A DNA stretch of 51,293 bases, from positions 1-51,293 of the forward strand of contig CAZPEV010000003.1 of assembly GCA_964585635.1 (NCBI GenBank), given 5' to 3'. The stretch is from CAZPEV01 sp964585635. Lineage in GTDB: Bacteria; Zixibacteria; MSB-5A5; GN15; JAAZOE01. Positions 32,188-40,688 of the stretch are shown here, one piece after another. The number at the start of each line of letters is the position of its first letter. The first letter of the stretch is position 1. The translations under genes were made by a program, and so were the position numbers. The notes beneath the pieces were generated by a model. It saw only the letters and a list, made by a program, of their open reading frames with translations, had not been told where the DNA came from and ran no database searches.

Positions 32188-33672
32188 TTGACGGCGACCG
32201 ATCTGCTGCCATGGGGTGGCGTCAATACCAAGTTCGGCTATTTCTATCAGGGATCGAATGGAGATTTTGATTATCGATATACCGTCTCACCCCGTCCCGA
32301 TCTGGCCGAGGAATACCGCGGCATCCGCCGCAACGCCGGCCGGGCCGGCCACAATTATTTTATGTCAGCAGGAGGGGGCCTGAGCAGGGCGATTTCGATT
32401 ATGGCAACGGCGCAGGCGTATGCGTCCCGCGAAGGGCTTCCCGGCGCGGTTTCGTCGCCCGACACGACCTCCTGGAAAGAGGATCAGCGCCGGTCGATCA
32501 CGGTCGAGGTGGAGCGAGAGCGGTCGGCGGGATATGCCTGGGATTTGTCGACCGGTTTTTCGAGGCTGGAGCAATATTTTAATAATCGGGACGACCCCAG
32601 CCTGCCGGAGCGGTACGAAAATCGATTTATCAACGACATCGCGACCATGCGTGCTTCCCTGCGCCGGGTGCTTTGGCTCGGAAACGAGCTGATGACGGGA
32701 GGGGAGGTCCGCCGCGATATTTTGTATCACGATGATTTCTATCGGCCGCAGGCCGCGATGGGGCGGACGGTGCGGGATGATATTGGCTTGTCCGTGACCG
32801 ATCAGCAGTCGCTTGACCTGCGGCGCGTCTTGCCGGCCGGCGCGATGGTGGTTGACTATGCCCTCCGCTGGGACGGCATCACCACCCGCCATGAGGCCGA
32901 CACGGCCGGGCCGCAGAAAACGGCCGGCTGGTCGCACAAAGTGGGTGCCTCGATTTCAGGCGGCGGCCCGATTCGGGTTGCGGTTCGGGGCAGCTATGGG
33001 ACGTCGTATCGCCTGCCCGAGATCAACGCCCTGTTTTGGAAGGGGGATGTCCGGGCCGGCGGCAATCCGCAGCTGCGCCCGGAACGGGCGGAGCATTCCG
33101 ACGCCGGTATCGACCTGACGCATAACGGCCGGCTGAATCTGACGGTCGGTACGACCTATTTTCATTCGTTTGTCCGGGACCTCATCGTCTGGCAGCCGGG
33201 GTATCAGGAGGTCTGGAAGCCGGTCAATCTCGCTTCGGCCCGTATAACCGGTCGCGAGGACGTTATCCGGGTGGGGCTGTTCGATGATCATCTGCGGCTG
33301 AATTATCAGAACACCGTCACGACCGCCAAGAATCGTACGCCGGGTTCGAGCACGTTCAATAAGTCACTGACCTACCGGCCGCATTATATCACTCAGGTGG
33401 AGGCGGCCGGTTCGCTGTGGCGATTCCGGGCGACCTACCGTATCCGCTGGGTCGATATTCGGTACAACAAAGAGGCCAACACCAAATGGTACGATGCCTA
33501 TCGACTCGACGACCTGGATCTGGCCTTCACGGCCGTCTGCTCGAGGATCAGCATCGAGGCGACCGGACGAGTGCGAAACGTCACCGATGCCGACTATGTG
33601 CTGATCGGCCATTATCCGATGCCGGGTCGTGAGTGGGGGATTGACCTGGCGGCGACGTACCGGATAAAATAA
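32188..33672 (+). CDS. btuB: BtuB-like TonB-dependent receptor, beta-barrel part (same frame, after the stop)
   Basis: The beta-barrel of the same receptor, in the same reading frame as the plug. The frame is open directly after the TAA ('WGAWKGDRRELTATDLL'), and 32188 is only the first TTG. Barrel features are alternating strands, 'YGTSYRLPEINALFWKGD' and 'NPQLRPERAEHSDAGIDL' (typical of BtuB-type receptors), 'VNLASARITGREDVIRVGLF', and a C-terminal 'WGIDLAATYRIK' strand. No ribosome site precedes 32188, so independent translation is unlikely. Read through, the receptor would have about 773 residues, a normal size. Treat it as half of a disrupted gene or of a gene with a sequencing error. 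Confidence 0.8.
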   Translation: MTATDLLPWGGVNTKFGYFYQGSNGDFDYRYTVSPRPDLAEEYRGIRRNAGRAGHNYFMSAGGGLSRAISIMATAQAYASREGLPGAVSSPDTTSWKEDQRRSITVEVERERSAGYAWDLSTGFSRLEQYFNNRDDPSLPERYENRFINDIATMRASLRRVLWLGNELMTGGEVRRDILYHDDFYRPQAAMGRTVRDDIGLSVTDQQSLDLRRVLPAGAMVVDYALRWDGITTRHEADTAGPQKTAGWSHKVGASISGGGPIRVAVRGSYGTSYRLPEINALFWKGDVRAGGNPQLRPERAEHSDAGIDLTHNGRLNLTVGTTYFHSFVRDLIVWQPGYQEVWKPVNLASARITGREDVIRVGLFDDHLRLNYQNTVTTAKNRTPGSSTFNKSLTYRPHYITQVEAAGSLWRFRATYRIRWVDIRYNKEANTKWYDAYRLDDLDLAFTAVCSRISIEATGRVRNVTDADYVLIGHYPMPGREWGIDLAATYRIK

Positions 33673-33698
33673 GCTGCAATAACAGTGAGGAGGAAGGT

Positions 33699-34916
33699 GT
33701 GAAAGGATCGATTGTCCGCCGGCTGATGATTGCCCTGGTGGTGTCGGGGGCGACTCACGCCTCGGGACCGACGGCGTATGTCATCAATGCCACCGGCGAG
33801 ACGCTGTCGAAGATAGAGCTACGCACCAATGTGGTGACGAACAGCATCGAACCGCTCGGCTCGGACGTCGACAGCTATCCGAATCAGATTGTTATCCGCG
33901 ATACCCTCGCCTACGTGATTGCCTCGGGCACCGATGAAATCCAGATCATCAATCTTAATACGGAGCGGACGGTGGGGTGGATCAGATTCGGCGCCGGCCA
34001 GAATCCGTACTGGATGGCGTTTCTGAACGACCAGGTTCTTTATGTCACCCTGCTGGTCGATAACAGCCTGGCCAAGGTCGATCTGACGACGCGCCAGGTG
34101 GTCAAAACCACCCCGGTGGGATTATCCCCGGAAGGGGTGATTGTTGTGCATGAGACGGCGTTCGTGGCGGTCACCGGTTATGATTTCGGCAGTTGGTCAT
34201 GGAAGCAGGGGAAGCTGGTGGCGTACGACACCCGAACCGATAGCGTCATCGCTGAGCTCAACGTGGGCAAGAATCCGCAGTTTCTGGATATTGATCGGCA
34301 GGGGCGGCTTCATGTTTCCTGCACCGGTGATTATGGAGCGACGCCGGGAACTATCTATATCATCGACCCCGGAGCGCGAGCGGTGCTCGACAGCATCGCC
34401 ATCGGCGGCCAGCCGGGGCAGATTTCGATCGGGCCGGATGATATCGGGTATCTGGCGGCCGGCGGGTGGACGGGTGACGGCGAAGTATACACGTATCATG
34501 CGGCGACCGGCGACGTGCTGCGGGGGCCGTCCAATCCGATCTATGTCGATTCCGGCGCCACCGGCGTGGTCACCTTCCAGGACAGCAGCGCTTTTGTAGC
34601 TTGTTTCGGTGATAAGATCAACCGCGTGAATGCCGCCGGGCAGAAGCTTGGGACATATGTCATGGGTGATGGTCCGGCGCACCTGGATTTCAATCATATT
34701 CCGGGCGACGCCACCGGGGACTGGGAGGTAAACGTCGGCGACGCCGTGTATATTGTCAATTATATCTTCAAGAATGGTTCGCGGCCGCCGCTGCCGGTCT
34801 GGCGGGCCGACGTGAACGCCGACGGGGCGATCAACGTCGGCGATGCGGTATGCCTGGTCAATTATATTTTCAAAGGGGGGCCGCGGCCGCTGGTTGGGGC
34901 GACATGGCTGAGGTGA
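33699..34916 (+). CDS. Secreted YVTN/YncE-type beta-propeller with C-terminal dockerin
   Basis: A 405-residue exported protein (signal peptide residues 1-22). Repeated blades of the YncE/YVTN type run from about 25 to 335 ('TAYVINATGETLSKIEL', 'DEIQIINLNTERTVGWIRFG', 'NSLAKVDLTTRQVVKT', 'TIYIIDPGARAVLDSI'). Residues 340-400 are two Ca-binding dockerin repeats ('GDATGDWEVNVGDAVYIVNY' and 'ADVNADGAINVGDAVCLVNY'). GTG start with AGGAGGAAGG upstream, 26 bases after the receptor, so it shares the cobalamin-controlled transcript. In Bacteroides, BtuG, a surface beta-propeller that hands B12 to BtuB, is encoded next to btuB; a similar job is plausible here but not proven. A dockerin tether would be unusual for such a protein. 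Confidence 0.8.
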   Translation: MKGSIVRRLMIALVVSGATHASGPTAYVINATGETLSKIELRTNVVTNSIEPLGSDVDSYPNQIVIRDTLAYVIASGTDEIQIINLNTERTVGWIRFGAGQNPYWMAFLNDQVLYVTLLVDNSLAKVDLTTRQVVKTTPVGLSPEGVIVVHETAFVAVTGYDFGSWSWKQGKLVAYDTRTDSVIAELNVGKNPQFLDIDRQGRLHVSCTGDYGATPGTIYIIDPGARAVLDSIAIGGQPGQISIGPDDIGYLAAGGWTGDGEVYTYHAATGDVLRGPSNPIYVDSGATGVVTFQDSSAFVACFGDKINRVNAAGQKLGTYVMGDGPAHLDFNHIPGDATGDWEVNVGDAVYIVNYIFKNGSRPPLPVWRADVNADGAINVGDAVCLVNYIFKGGPRPLVGATWLR

Positions 34917-34979
34917 ACCACGTCTTGGTTGCCGGTTTCTAATAGCGGCTGGCGGTGACGGCGTCGTCTCCGATGGCGG

Positions 34980-36326
34980 CTAGTCGAGTAATATCCCCTT
35001 GATCGGCTGGCTGGCCCGATTGACCGCCGCCAGCGAAATCAGTGAGAGGGCTCTTCCTCCGGGAATGCGCAGCAGTTCACATCCGCCGCCCGGCAGGCCG
35101 TTGCCGGATATGTCGAAAACCAGCACCCGCAGACGATTGTTCAGGAAGAGATGCTCGAGGGCGACGCCCTCGCGATTGTACCCGGGATGAGGAACGAGCG
35201 TGCTGTCGGCGGCGTCAAAGACCGCCAGCACTCCCCCCAGCGGGGTTGTGGCGTTGGCCCACATCACCAGGGTATCGCCATATCGTCGCATCGAGCAGAG
35301 GACGATATCTCCCAGCGGTCGCGGGGGGGGGAGGGTGTCGCCGCGCATAATTCGGAGCAGGGAGACCACCGATTCGAGAACCAACGGTGTGCCGTCAGGG
35401 GCATACCCGAGGCGGAACCCATAGACGTTGCGACGTTCGGCGGCGTCGACCCCCTGGCGCAGAATCAGCTCCGCCAGCCGGGTGACGTCACCTTCTTGTC
35501 CGGGGAAACCGTTCTGGTCGACGTCGCCGGGGATGATCAGGTCGGCTGGCGACGGCAGGGGGCATTGCACCTGAATTCCACCGTTGATGAAATCCACCGT
35601 CCGGCTGGTTGGGACGATGCGGTCGCCGGGGGGAAGAAACGGCGCGGCCGCTGTGGTGCCGGAGTCACTCGAGTATCGCCCGCTGACCGCGGCGGGGGAT
35701 TGGGGGGCTGCGTCCAGCACCCGATTGACAAAGTTGGGAAGATGAGTTCGGCCGGTGAAGATGACGTTGTCGTCGAGAGCCTGCCAGACGAACTGCAGCG
35801 GCAAAAAGCGGCAGTTGACGGCGCGGTTAGCGGTTATCCTGAAGACGAGGCGAACCAGTTCGCCGTCGGCCGCGTCGCCGCCTTTTTGAATAATCGCCGA
35901 ACGAGCATCTGCCTTTGTCTCGACCCGGAAGCAGCCGAAGGGATAGATCGCTTCACCCGGCCGGCGTTCGATCAAGCGCCAGGAGAAAGCTTGACGCCCA
36001 TGACGCGACAGGACCTTACCCGGCTCGACCGATTCCAGGTGGAGGGCCACCGAATCATAGGCCAGACTGAACGTAAATCCGCGGATGTCCGCGTGGCCGG
36101 TGCGGGCAATGATCCCGACGGCGCGAAGTCCTCCCGGCGTTCCCCCTTGGACCCGTTCGATCGCGACGCGGTACGAAGAAGGGGCGGCGCTGTCTACCGG
36201 GCGGGCCTGATTCTGGGCCGGAAGCGACGGGTAAAGGATACCGATCACCAGGCCCAGGGGCCAAAGATGCCTGGGAGACAGAGGGCCGCGTCGGTGTCCG
36301 GGTGCCGGGTGCGTAATGCATCGCAT
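34980..36326 (-). CDS. Secreted protein with cohesin-like domain and dockerin-like repeats
   Basis: A 448-residue protein with a long basic N-terminus and a hydrophobic export signal ('LWPLGLVIGILYPSLPAQ'). Residues about 50-200 resemble a cohesin-type beta-sandwich ('IRGFTFSLAYDSVALHLESV', 'GELVRLVFRIT'). Residues about 265-340 contain dockerin-like segments ('IIPGDVDQNGFPGQEGDVTR', 'GTPLVLESVVSLLRIMRGD'). The C-terminus is beta-rich. This layout is common in secreted proteins of Zixibacteria-like genomes, from my recollection. It converges on the propeller-dockerin gene. The opposite strand also has a long open frame, but it lacks a signal or domain and is a GC-driven shadow. Function is unknown. 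Confidence 0.7.
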   Translation of the reverse strand: MRCITHPAPGHRRGPLSPRHLWPLGLVIGILYPSLPAQNQARPVDSAAPSSYRVAIERVQGGTPGGLRAVGIIARTGHADIRGFTFSLAYDSVALHLESVEPGKVLSRHGRQAFSWRLIERRPGEAIYPFGCFRVETKADARSAIIQKGGDAADGELVRLVFRITANRAVNCRFLPLQFVWQALDDNVIFTGRTHLPNFVNRVLDAAPQSPAAVSGRYSSDSGTTAAAPFLPPGDRIVPTSRTVDFINGGIQVQCPLPSPADLIIPGDVDQNGFPGQEGDVTRLAELILRQGVDAAERRNVYGFRLGYAPDGTPLVLESVVSLLRIMRGDTLPPPRPLGDIVLCSMRRYGDTLVMWANATTPLGGVLAVFDAADSTLVPHPGYNREGVALEHLFLNNRLRVLVFDISGNGLPGGGCELLRIPGGRALSLISLAAVNRASQPIKGILLD

Positions 36327-36502
36327 GCCGATATATAGGCAATTTCCGGCCGGGGGACAATGCCGTATTCAAAGTTGCAGTCCCCATCGTGGAGCCGTCG
36401 ATTGGTCATGGCCCGTTGCAAAAGAGGCCAATAATGGACACCGTGGTGCGTATTTGATGGCAGTCCTCCGCCCAAAGGCTGGAGCAATCGAACACAAAAG
36501 GG

Positions 36503-36531
36503 TTGAAAGCATAGCTCGAAGCGGTTACATT
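36503..36531 (+). promoter_or_regulatory. Promoter for the fused E1 gene
   Basis: TTGAAA, 17 bases, TACATT, about 60 bases upstream of the GTG at 36593. The rest of the 36327-36592 gap shows no other feature. Confidence 0.5.
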
Positions 36532-36592
36532 GCAGCGATAGTCCGACAGGCAGTCCCATTCAAGGGATGTCGAATTTGCGAAGGAGACCGAC

Positions 36593-38887
36593 GTGGAGAT
36601 AGTTACCCTAACACAGAAGTTGCGCACGTATAGCGGCAAGGTCGGGAGCCCCCAGGAGGACGACCAACCGCTGGCGGCCTATTCGGGACTTCGTCCCAGC
36701 GAACTGCGCCGGTTGTACGGCTCGATGCTCCTGGCGCGCCGCATCGAGCGCGAGGAGAAGCTGCTTTTGCGCAAGGGTCACTGCCGGTTTGTCATCGGCT
36801 GCGGCGGCAAAGAGATGATCGACGTCGTGGCGGCGTATCACCTGCGTCCCAAAGATCCTTTCTTCGGGTATTACCGGAACAAGGGGTTCGACATGCAGCG
36901 CGGGGTCTCGCTGGAAGAGAAGATGAAGGAAGCGATCGGCGACCGGCGTGGGCGAGCGGTGGGGGGAATGCTGCAGCCCTCGCATTCAGCCTATGCGGAA
37001 TTGGAGATCTTGCCGCAGGCCTCGCCGACCGGGTCGCACGCCCTCGAGGCGGCCGGCCTTGGCTCGGCCATCGTTCATTCGGCGCCGATCAGCGCCCAGG
37101 CCATTTATCCCGGCGGGCGTTACCCGAAGGACGCCGTCGTCTACTGCGCCATCGGGGAGGGATCGACCTCGTCGCAGGAGTTCGGCCGGGCGGTTTTTTA
37201 CTCAGTTTTCGATCATGCTCCCAATATCTATGCCATCTATAATTGCGGCTGGGCGATTTCGGTAGCGGTAGAGGAGCAGTTCATGGAGGGAAATCCCACG
37301 ACGCCGTATGAGGGATATCAACGATTCGGCCTTAAGATCATGAGTTTCGACGGCACCGACATCAAGCAGTCATTGAAGCAGGTCAAGGAGGGAATCGACT
37401 ACGCCCGTTCCGGCGCTGGCCCGGTCCTGATGAATATTCGTGTGACCCGGGAGGAGTCCCATTCCGGCTCCGACGACCAGTCGTTCTACATGGCGCCGGA
37501 TATCAAGATGTGGCACATAGAAAACGACTGCACGCTGAAAACCGGCCAGGCATTTATCGAGGACGGGATTTTGACTCCCCGGCAAATCGGCGAAATGTGG
37601 GACGAGATCGACGCCAGGGTGTCGGACGCGTCGGATAAGGCGGTCAAGGATTTCCACCCGAAGACCTATGACGGCATTATGTCGAAAGTTCTCAGTTGCA
37701 CGTTCGCGGATATCAAGCGGCGCTGGGGCATGATTCTTCAGACCGGTGCGGTCGATCGCAAGGCGAAATTTGTCGAGTATGCCTCCCAGAAGTATTTTGC
37801 CAAGCCGGAGCCTCCCGAGACGCTCGGCCCGATGACGATGCGATCGGCGATCAATTACACGCTGTTCGAAATCTTGGAGCATTCTCCCGAGGCGCTGGTG
37901 TTCGGCGAGGACGTGGCCGATTTCTCGTGCGAGATACTTAATCATCCGGAGCAGATGGCGGGGCTGAAGGGAAAAGGGGGCGTCTTTCTGGTCACCAAGA
38001 ATCTGCAGCGCCATTTCGGTCCCAAGCGATGCTTCAATACGCCGCTGGATGAAGCGGGAATCCTCGGCCGGGCAATCGGACACGCCTTGCAGGGTCGGCG
38101 GCCGTTGGCCGAAATTCAATTCATCGATTACATGTCACCGGCTTACCAGATCCTGAAAGATCGCATCTGCACGCTTCATCAGCGGTCCAATGGTCAGTGG
38201 ACGGCTCCGATAGTCATCCGCTGCTCGTACGGCGGTTATAAGCAGGGGGCGGGATCGTTCTGGCACAGCGAGGCGAATATCGGGACCTTCGTCAATATCC
38301 CCGGTCTGCACGTCGTGGTGCCGTCGAACGCGTATGACGCGGCGGGCCTTCTGCGCACGGCCTACGCCTGCAACGATCCGGTGCTCTTCTGCGAGTCGGT
38401 GGCGCTATACAACCGCCGCGACTGGGAGGGGGTATCGGTCGAGAGCGAATATCCGCCCCCGGACCTGCTGATACCGTTCGGCGTCGCCAATGTCTATCTT
38501 CCCGAGAATCATGACATCGCCATCATCACCTACGGCGCTACGGTCCATCTTGCCCGCAAATGCGCTGAAATTCTGAAGGAGCGAGGGATCGGCGTGCGGG
38601 TGGTCGACCTGCGGACGGTCAGACCCTTGGATGAGGAAACGATTCGCAAGACCGCCCAGGAGTGCGGCCGAGTTATCGTCCTGACTGAAGATCGCTTCTT
38701 TGGGGGCGCCGCCGCGACCATCTCGGCCGTGATCACCTCGAGCGATGCCATGACCTATTTGGAGAGTCCCGTCAAGCTCGTGACCGCAATCGACAGCCGG
38801 GTGGCCTATGGCGTCGATGGCGATGCGATCTGCCTTCCGACCACCCAGAAGGTTCTGGCGGCGGTCGACGAGATTTTGGCCTACTAA
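36593..38887 (+). CDS. 2-oxoacid dehydrogenase E1, fused alpha and beta subunits
   Basis: A 764-residue thiamine-dependent dehydrogenase E1 in which the alpha (about 1-375) and beta (about 405-764) chains of branched-chain or pyruvate dehydrogenases are one polypeptide. Alpha features are 'YGSMLLARRIEREEKLLL', 'ATGSHALEAAGLGSA'-like 'SPTGSHALEAAGLGSAIV' and the TPP motif starting 'GEGSTSSQEFGRA'. The serine/histidine loop is 'RVTREESHSGSDDQSFY'. Beta features are 'VFGEDVAD', 'FNTPLDEAGILGRAIGHA', 'AEIQFIDYMSPAYQIL' and 'VVDLRTVRPLDEETI'. GTG start after GGAGA. No E2 or E3 gene is adjacent. The fused form is known among 2-oxoisovalerate dehydrogenase-like E1s; the substrate is uncertain. Confidence 0.92.
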   Translation: MEIVTLTQKLRTYSGKVGSPQEDDQPLAAYSGLRPSELRRLYGSMLLARRIEREEKLLLRKGHCRFVIGCGGKEMIDVVAAYHLRPKDPFFGYYRNKGFDMQRGVSLEEKMKEAIGDRRGRAVGGMLQPSHSAYAELEILPQASPTGSHALEAAGLGSAIVHSAPISAQAIYPGGRYPKDAVVYCAIGEGSTSSQEFGRAVFYSVFDHAPNIYAIYNCGWAISVAVEEQFMEGNPTTPYEGYQRFGLKIMSFDGTDIKQSLKQVKEGIDYARSGAGPVLMNIRVTREESHSGSDDQSFYMAPDIKMWHIENDCTLKTGQAFIEDGILTPRQIGEMWDEIDARVSDASDKAVKDFHPKTYDGIMSKVLSCTFADIKRRWGMILQTGAVDRKAKFVEYASQKYFAKPEPPETLGPMTMRSAINYTLFEILEHSPEALVFGEDVADFSCEILNHPEQMAGLKGKGGVFLVTKNLQRHFGPKRCFNTPLDEAGILGRAIGHALQGRRPLAEIQFIDYMSPAYQILKDRICTLHQRSNGQWTAPIVIRCSYGGYKQGAGSFWHSEANIGTFVNIPGLHVVVPSNAYDAAGLLRTAYACNDPVLFCESVALYNRRDWEGVSVESEYPPPDLLIPFGVANVYLPENHDIAIITYGATVHLARKCAEILKERGIGVRVVDLRTVRPLDEETIRKTAQECGRVIVLTEDRFFGGAAATISAVITSSDAMTYLESPVKLVTAIDSRVAYGVDGDAICLPTTQKVLAAVDEILAY

Positions 38888-38906
38888 TCGGGCGGAAGCA
38901 CCAGAT

Positions 38907-38939
38907 CCCGATGCCCCGGACGATATCGATCGGGCCTTT
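38907..38939 (+). terminator. Terminator-like hairpin after E1
   Basis: CCCGAT pairs with ATCGGG across 16 bases and is followed by CCTTTTT, 20 bases after the stop. The stem is short. Confidence 0.45.
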
Positions 38940-38996
38940 TTATTGCTACCACGGCCATTATTTGGTATATGGTGCCTCCGAAGGCTGGTATAACGG

Positions 38997-40154
38997 GTGG
39001 ATATGATTAAGACCGCTGCCGTCATGATTGCGGCCATGCTGCCTCTGTGGGGCGCGGCGGCGTCCGCGGAAGACGCCGTAAGCGTTGAGCCGTCACTTTA
39101 CCTGGGGCTGGCGGTTCCGATTCCCGATTCGGTTCCGGCGATGATCCTCGTCCCCTCTGCCGGGGGGGCCGTTCCCAACGGTTCCTATCCGGCGGTGCTC
39201 CTGGTAAAGAAGAACGGCAAAATCAAAAAGGTGTTGGCCGGTCCGGATTCGACCCGCTTTTATGAGCCGCTGACGGCGATTTCCAATAAGATTCGCTGTC
39301 GCTTCTTGAGGGGGCGAAAGCTCCATTTTCCGGTGGCCGTACCAGTGCGGCTGGAGTTTTCCAACAATGGCGGCAGTCAGAAGGCTGCCCTCCGTTTTCC
39401 GATTTCGACCGATTTGGTTTCCGATACGATGCTTCTCTTCGAGTTTTACGAACGTAACCGAGTGACGCCGCCATCCGTGACCATCATGCCGTCGCTTTTT
39501 TACCGTTTTGACCATACCGGGAAGGAACCGGTTTGCCTTACCATGACCGCCCATATGGCCCTGGATGAAGGGGGGAGGTTGGTCGATCTCTCTTTCCCAG
39601 GCGGGGCGCCAGGCTCGATGAATCATCAGGTGCAGGTGGCCTTGATGAATGCGGCCTTTGCCCCCGCATCGCTGGACGGCCGCGGCTGGCCCTGTGAATT
39701 CTGGGTGACTTTTCGGTTGTTCGACAACGTCAGGTATCCGTTCACGCCGTCGGCGCCGACGGACACAACCCGGACGCCATCCGTCACCGAGCGATTTGTC
39801 ATGACCCGCTATTTCAATCCCCGCGATATATCCATCTGTCCCCTGCCCCGCCGCTATCCGTCCGGTATTATCCTGACCTCGGAGAACTTGTATGGAGCCC
39901 GCGGCACGGTGCGGGCCTTGGTACAAATCGATTCTGAGGGAGAGGTCAGCGGCATTTCGATTGCCGGCGCTTCCACGAGGCTGACGCAGGCTGCGCGAAA
40001 GGCAGTCAAGTTGACGCAGTGGTATCCGGCCGTCGGCCCAACCGGGGAAAGAGAGTCATTTTCCGGCGCGATCACGCTGGAGCTGGACGGATCGGCACAG
40101 GTCGTATATATCCCCGAATGGGTGTCCGTTTGGCGCATTTTATGCGGGCTGTAA
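38997..40154 (+). CDS. Exported protein with TonB-C-like domain
   Basis: A 385-residue protein with a signal peptide ('IKTAAVMIAAMLPLWGAAAS'), beginning at GTG 38997 or, two codons later, ATG 39003. The body is beta-rich without a known domain. Residues about 315-375 ('GTVRALVQIDSEGEVSGISI' followed by 'ARKAVKLTQWYPA') follow the TonB C-terminal pattern, in which a 'G.V....I...G.V' strand is followed by a helix and 'W.Y.PA'. It lacks the membrane anchor and Pro-rich spacer of true TonB, so it is probably a soluble periplasmic protein. It lies about 0.2 kb upstream of the TPR-Exb-TonB cluster and may belong to it. Confidence 0.6.
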   Translation: MDMIKTAAVMIAAMLPLWGAAASAEDAVSVEPSLYLGLAVPIPDSVPAMILVPSAGGAVPNGSYPAVLLVKKNGKIKKVLAGPDSTRFYEPLTAISNKIRCRFLRGRKLHFPVAVPVRLEFSNNGGSQKAALRFPISTDLVSDTMLLFEFYERNRVTPPSVTIMPSLFYRFDHTGKEPVCLTMTAHMALDEGGRLVDLSFPGGAPGSMNHQVQVALMNAAFAPASLDGRGWPCEFWVTFRLFDNVRYPFTPSAPTDTTRTPSVTERFVMTRYFNPRDISICPLPRRYPSGIILTSENLYGARGTVRALVQIDSEGEVSGISIAGASTRLTQAARKAVKLTQWYPAVGPTGERESFSGAITLELDGSAQVVYIPEWVSVWRILCGL

Positions 40155-40383
40155 TGTGTTGCGGGGTGTAGCGTTACGATTTCAATGAACAAATTGTGCG
40201 GGATTTTGGTTGAAATATATGGAGGAGTGGGGAGGATGTGTCAAGGAGGTGGTAAGGTGTTGTTTTACTGAAGGTTATGAATCAATAATGGATTCATTAG
40301 CGGCACAGTTTTTGATTAGGGGAGGGAAACCATTGAGTGTTATGGGAAGAATCGGTCAAGTTCGTGGTAGAAAAGAATAGAAG

Positions 40384-40641
40384 ATGAGGTTGCAGCATTA
40401 TGTAAATATGGCCACGGCGCTGCTTGTGTTCCTGGGTGGCCTGGGGATTGTGTTCTACTTCCCGGATCGTCTGGCCATGCAGTACCGGGTGCTGATCGGA
40501 GTTTTTGTGACGTTTTACTTTCTTTTACGGGTGGGCCAGAATCTGCTTGCGATCCAGCGGGATCGCCGGAAAGCGGAGCATGAACTCAAGGGTCTGGCAG
40601 GCGAGGAAATGGACGAATCGACCGGGGCAAAAAGGACTTGA
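40384..40641 (+). CDS. Small two-helix membrane protein
   Basis: An 85-residue protein with two predicted membrane helices ('MATALLVFLGGLGIVFYF' and 'VLIGVFVTFYFLLRVGQNLL') joined by a short loop with 'PDRLAMQYR', and a charged cytoplasmic tail. No family is recognised. It is the first gene before the TPR-Exb-TonB cluster, and the promoter of the TPR gene overlaps its last codons. The preceding 229 bases (40155-40383) are purine-rich and hold no gene. A link to the Exb machine is inferred from position only. Confidence 0.6.
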   Translation: MRLQHYVNMATALLVFLGGLGIVFYFPDRLAMQYRVLIGVFVTFYFLLRVGQNLLAIQRDRRKAEHELKGLAGEEMDESTGAKRT

Positions 40642-40665
40642 CATCGTGGGCGCAAGGCGTATTAT
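40638..40665 (+). promoter_or_regulatory. Promoter of the TPR-ExbB-ExbD-TonB operon
   Basis: Perfect TTGACA, 16 bases, TATTAT (TATGAT three bases on is an alternative -10), overlapping the stop of the small membrane gene. Confidence 0.65.
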
Positions 40666-40688
40666 GATGATTTGGTTTTCGTTTGGCC

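Noticed and set aside
35151..36338. Long plus-strand open frame (about 395 codons) opposite the cohesin-like gene
   Set aside because: No signal peptide, domain or ribosome site; composition looks like a GC-driven shadow, while the minus strand has an export signal and recognisable domains.
40155..40383. Possible gene or RNA in the purine-rich gap before the 2-helix protein
   Set aside because: The only start with a ribosome site gives about 11 codons, and no conserved RNA structure was recognised.
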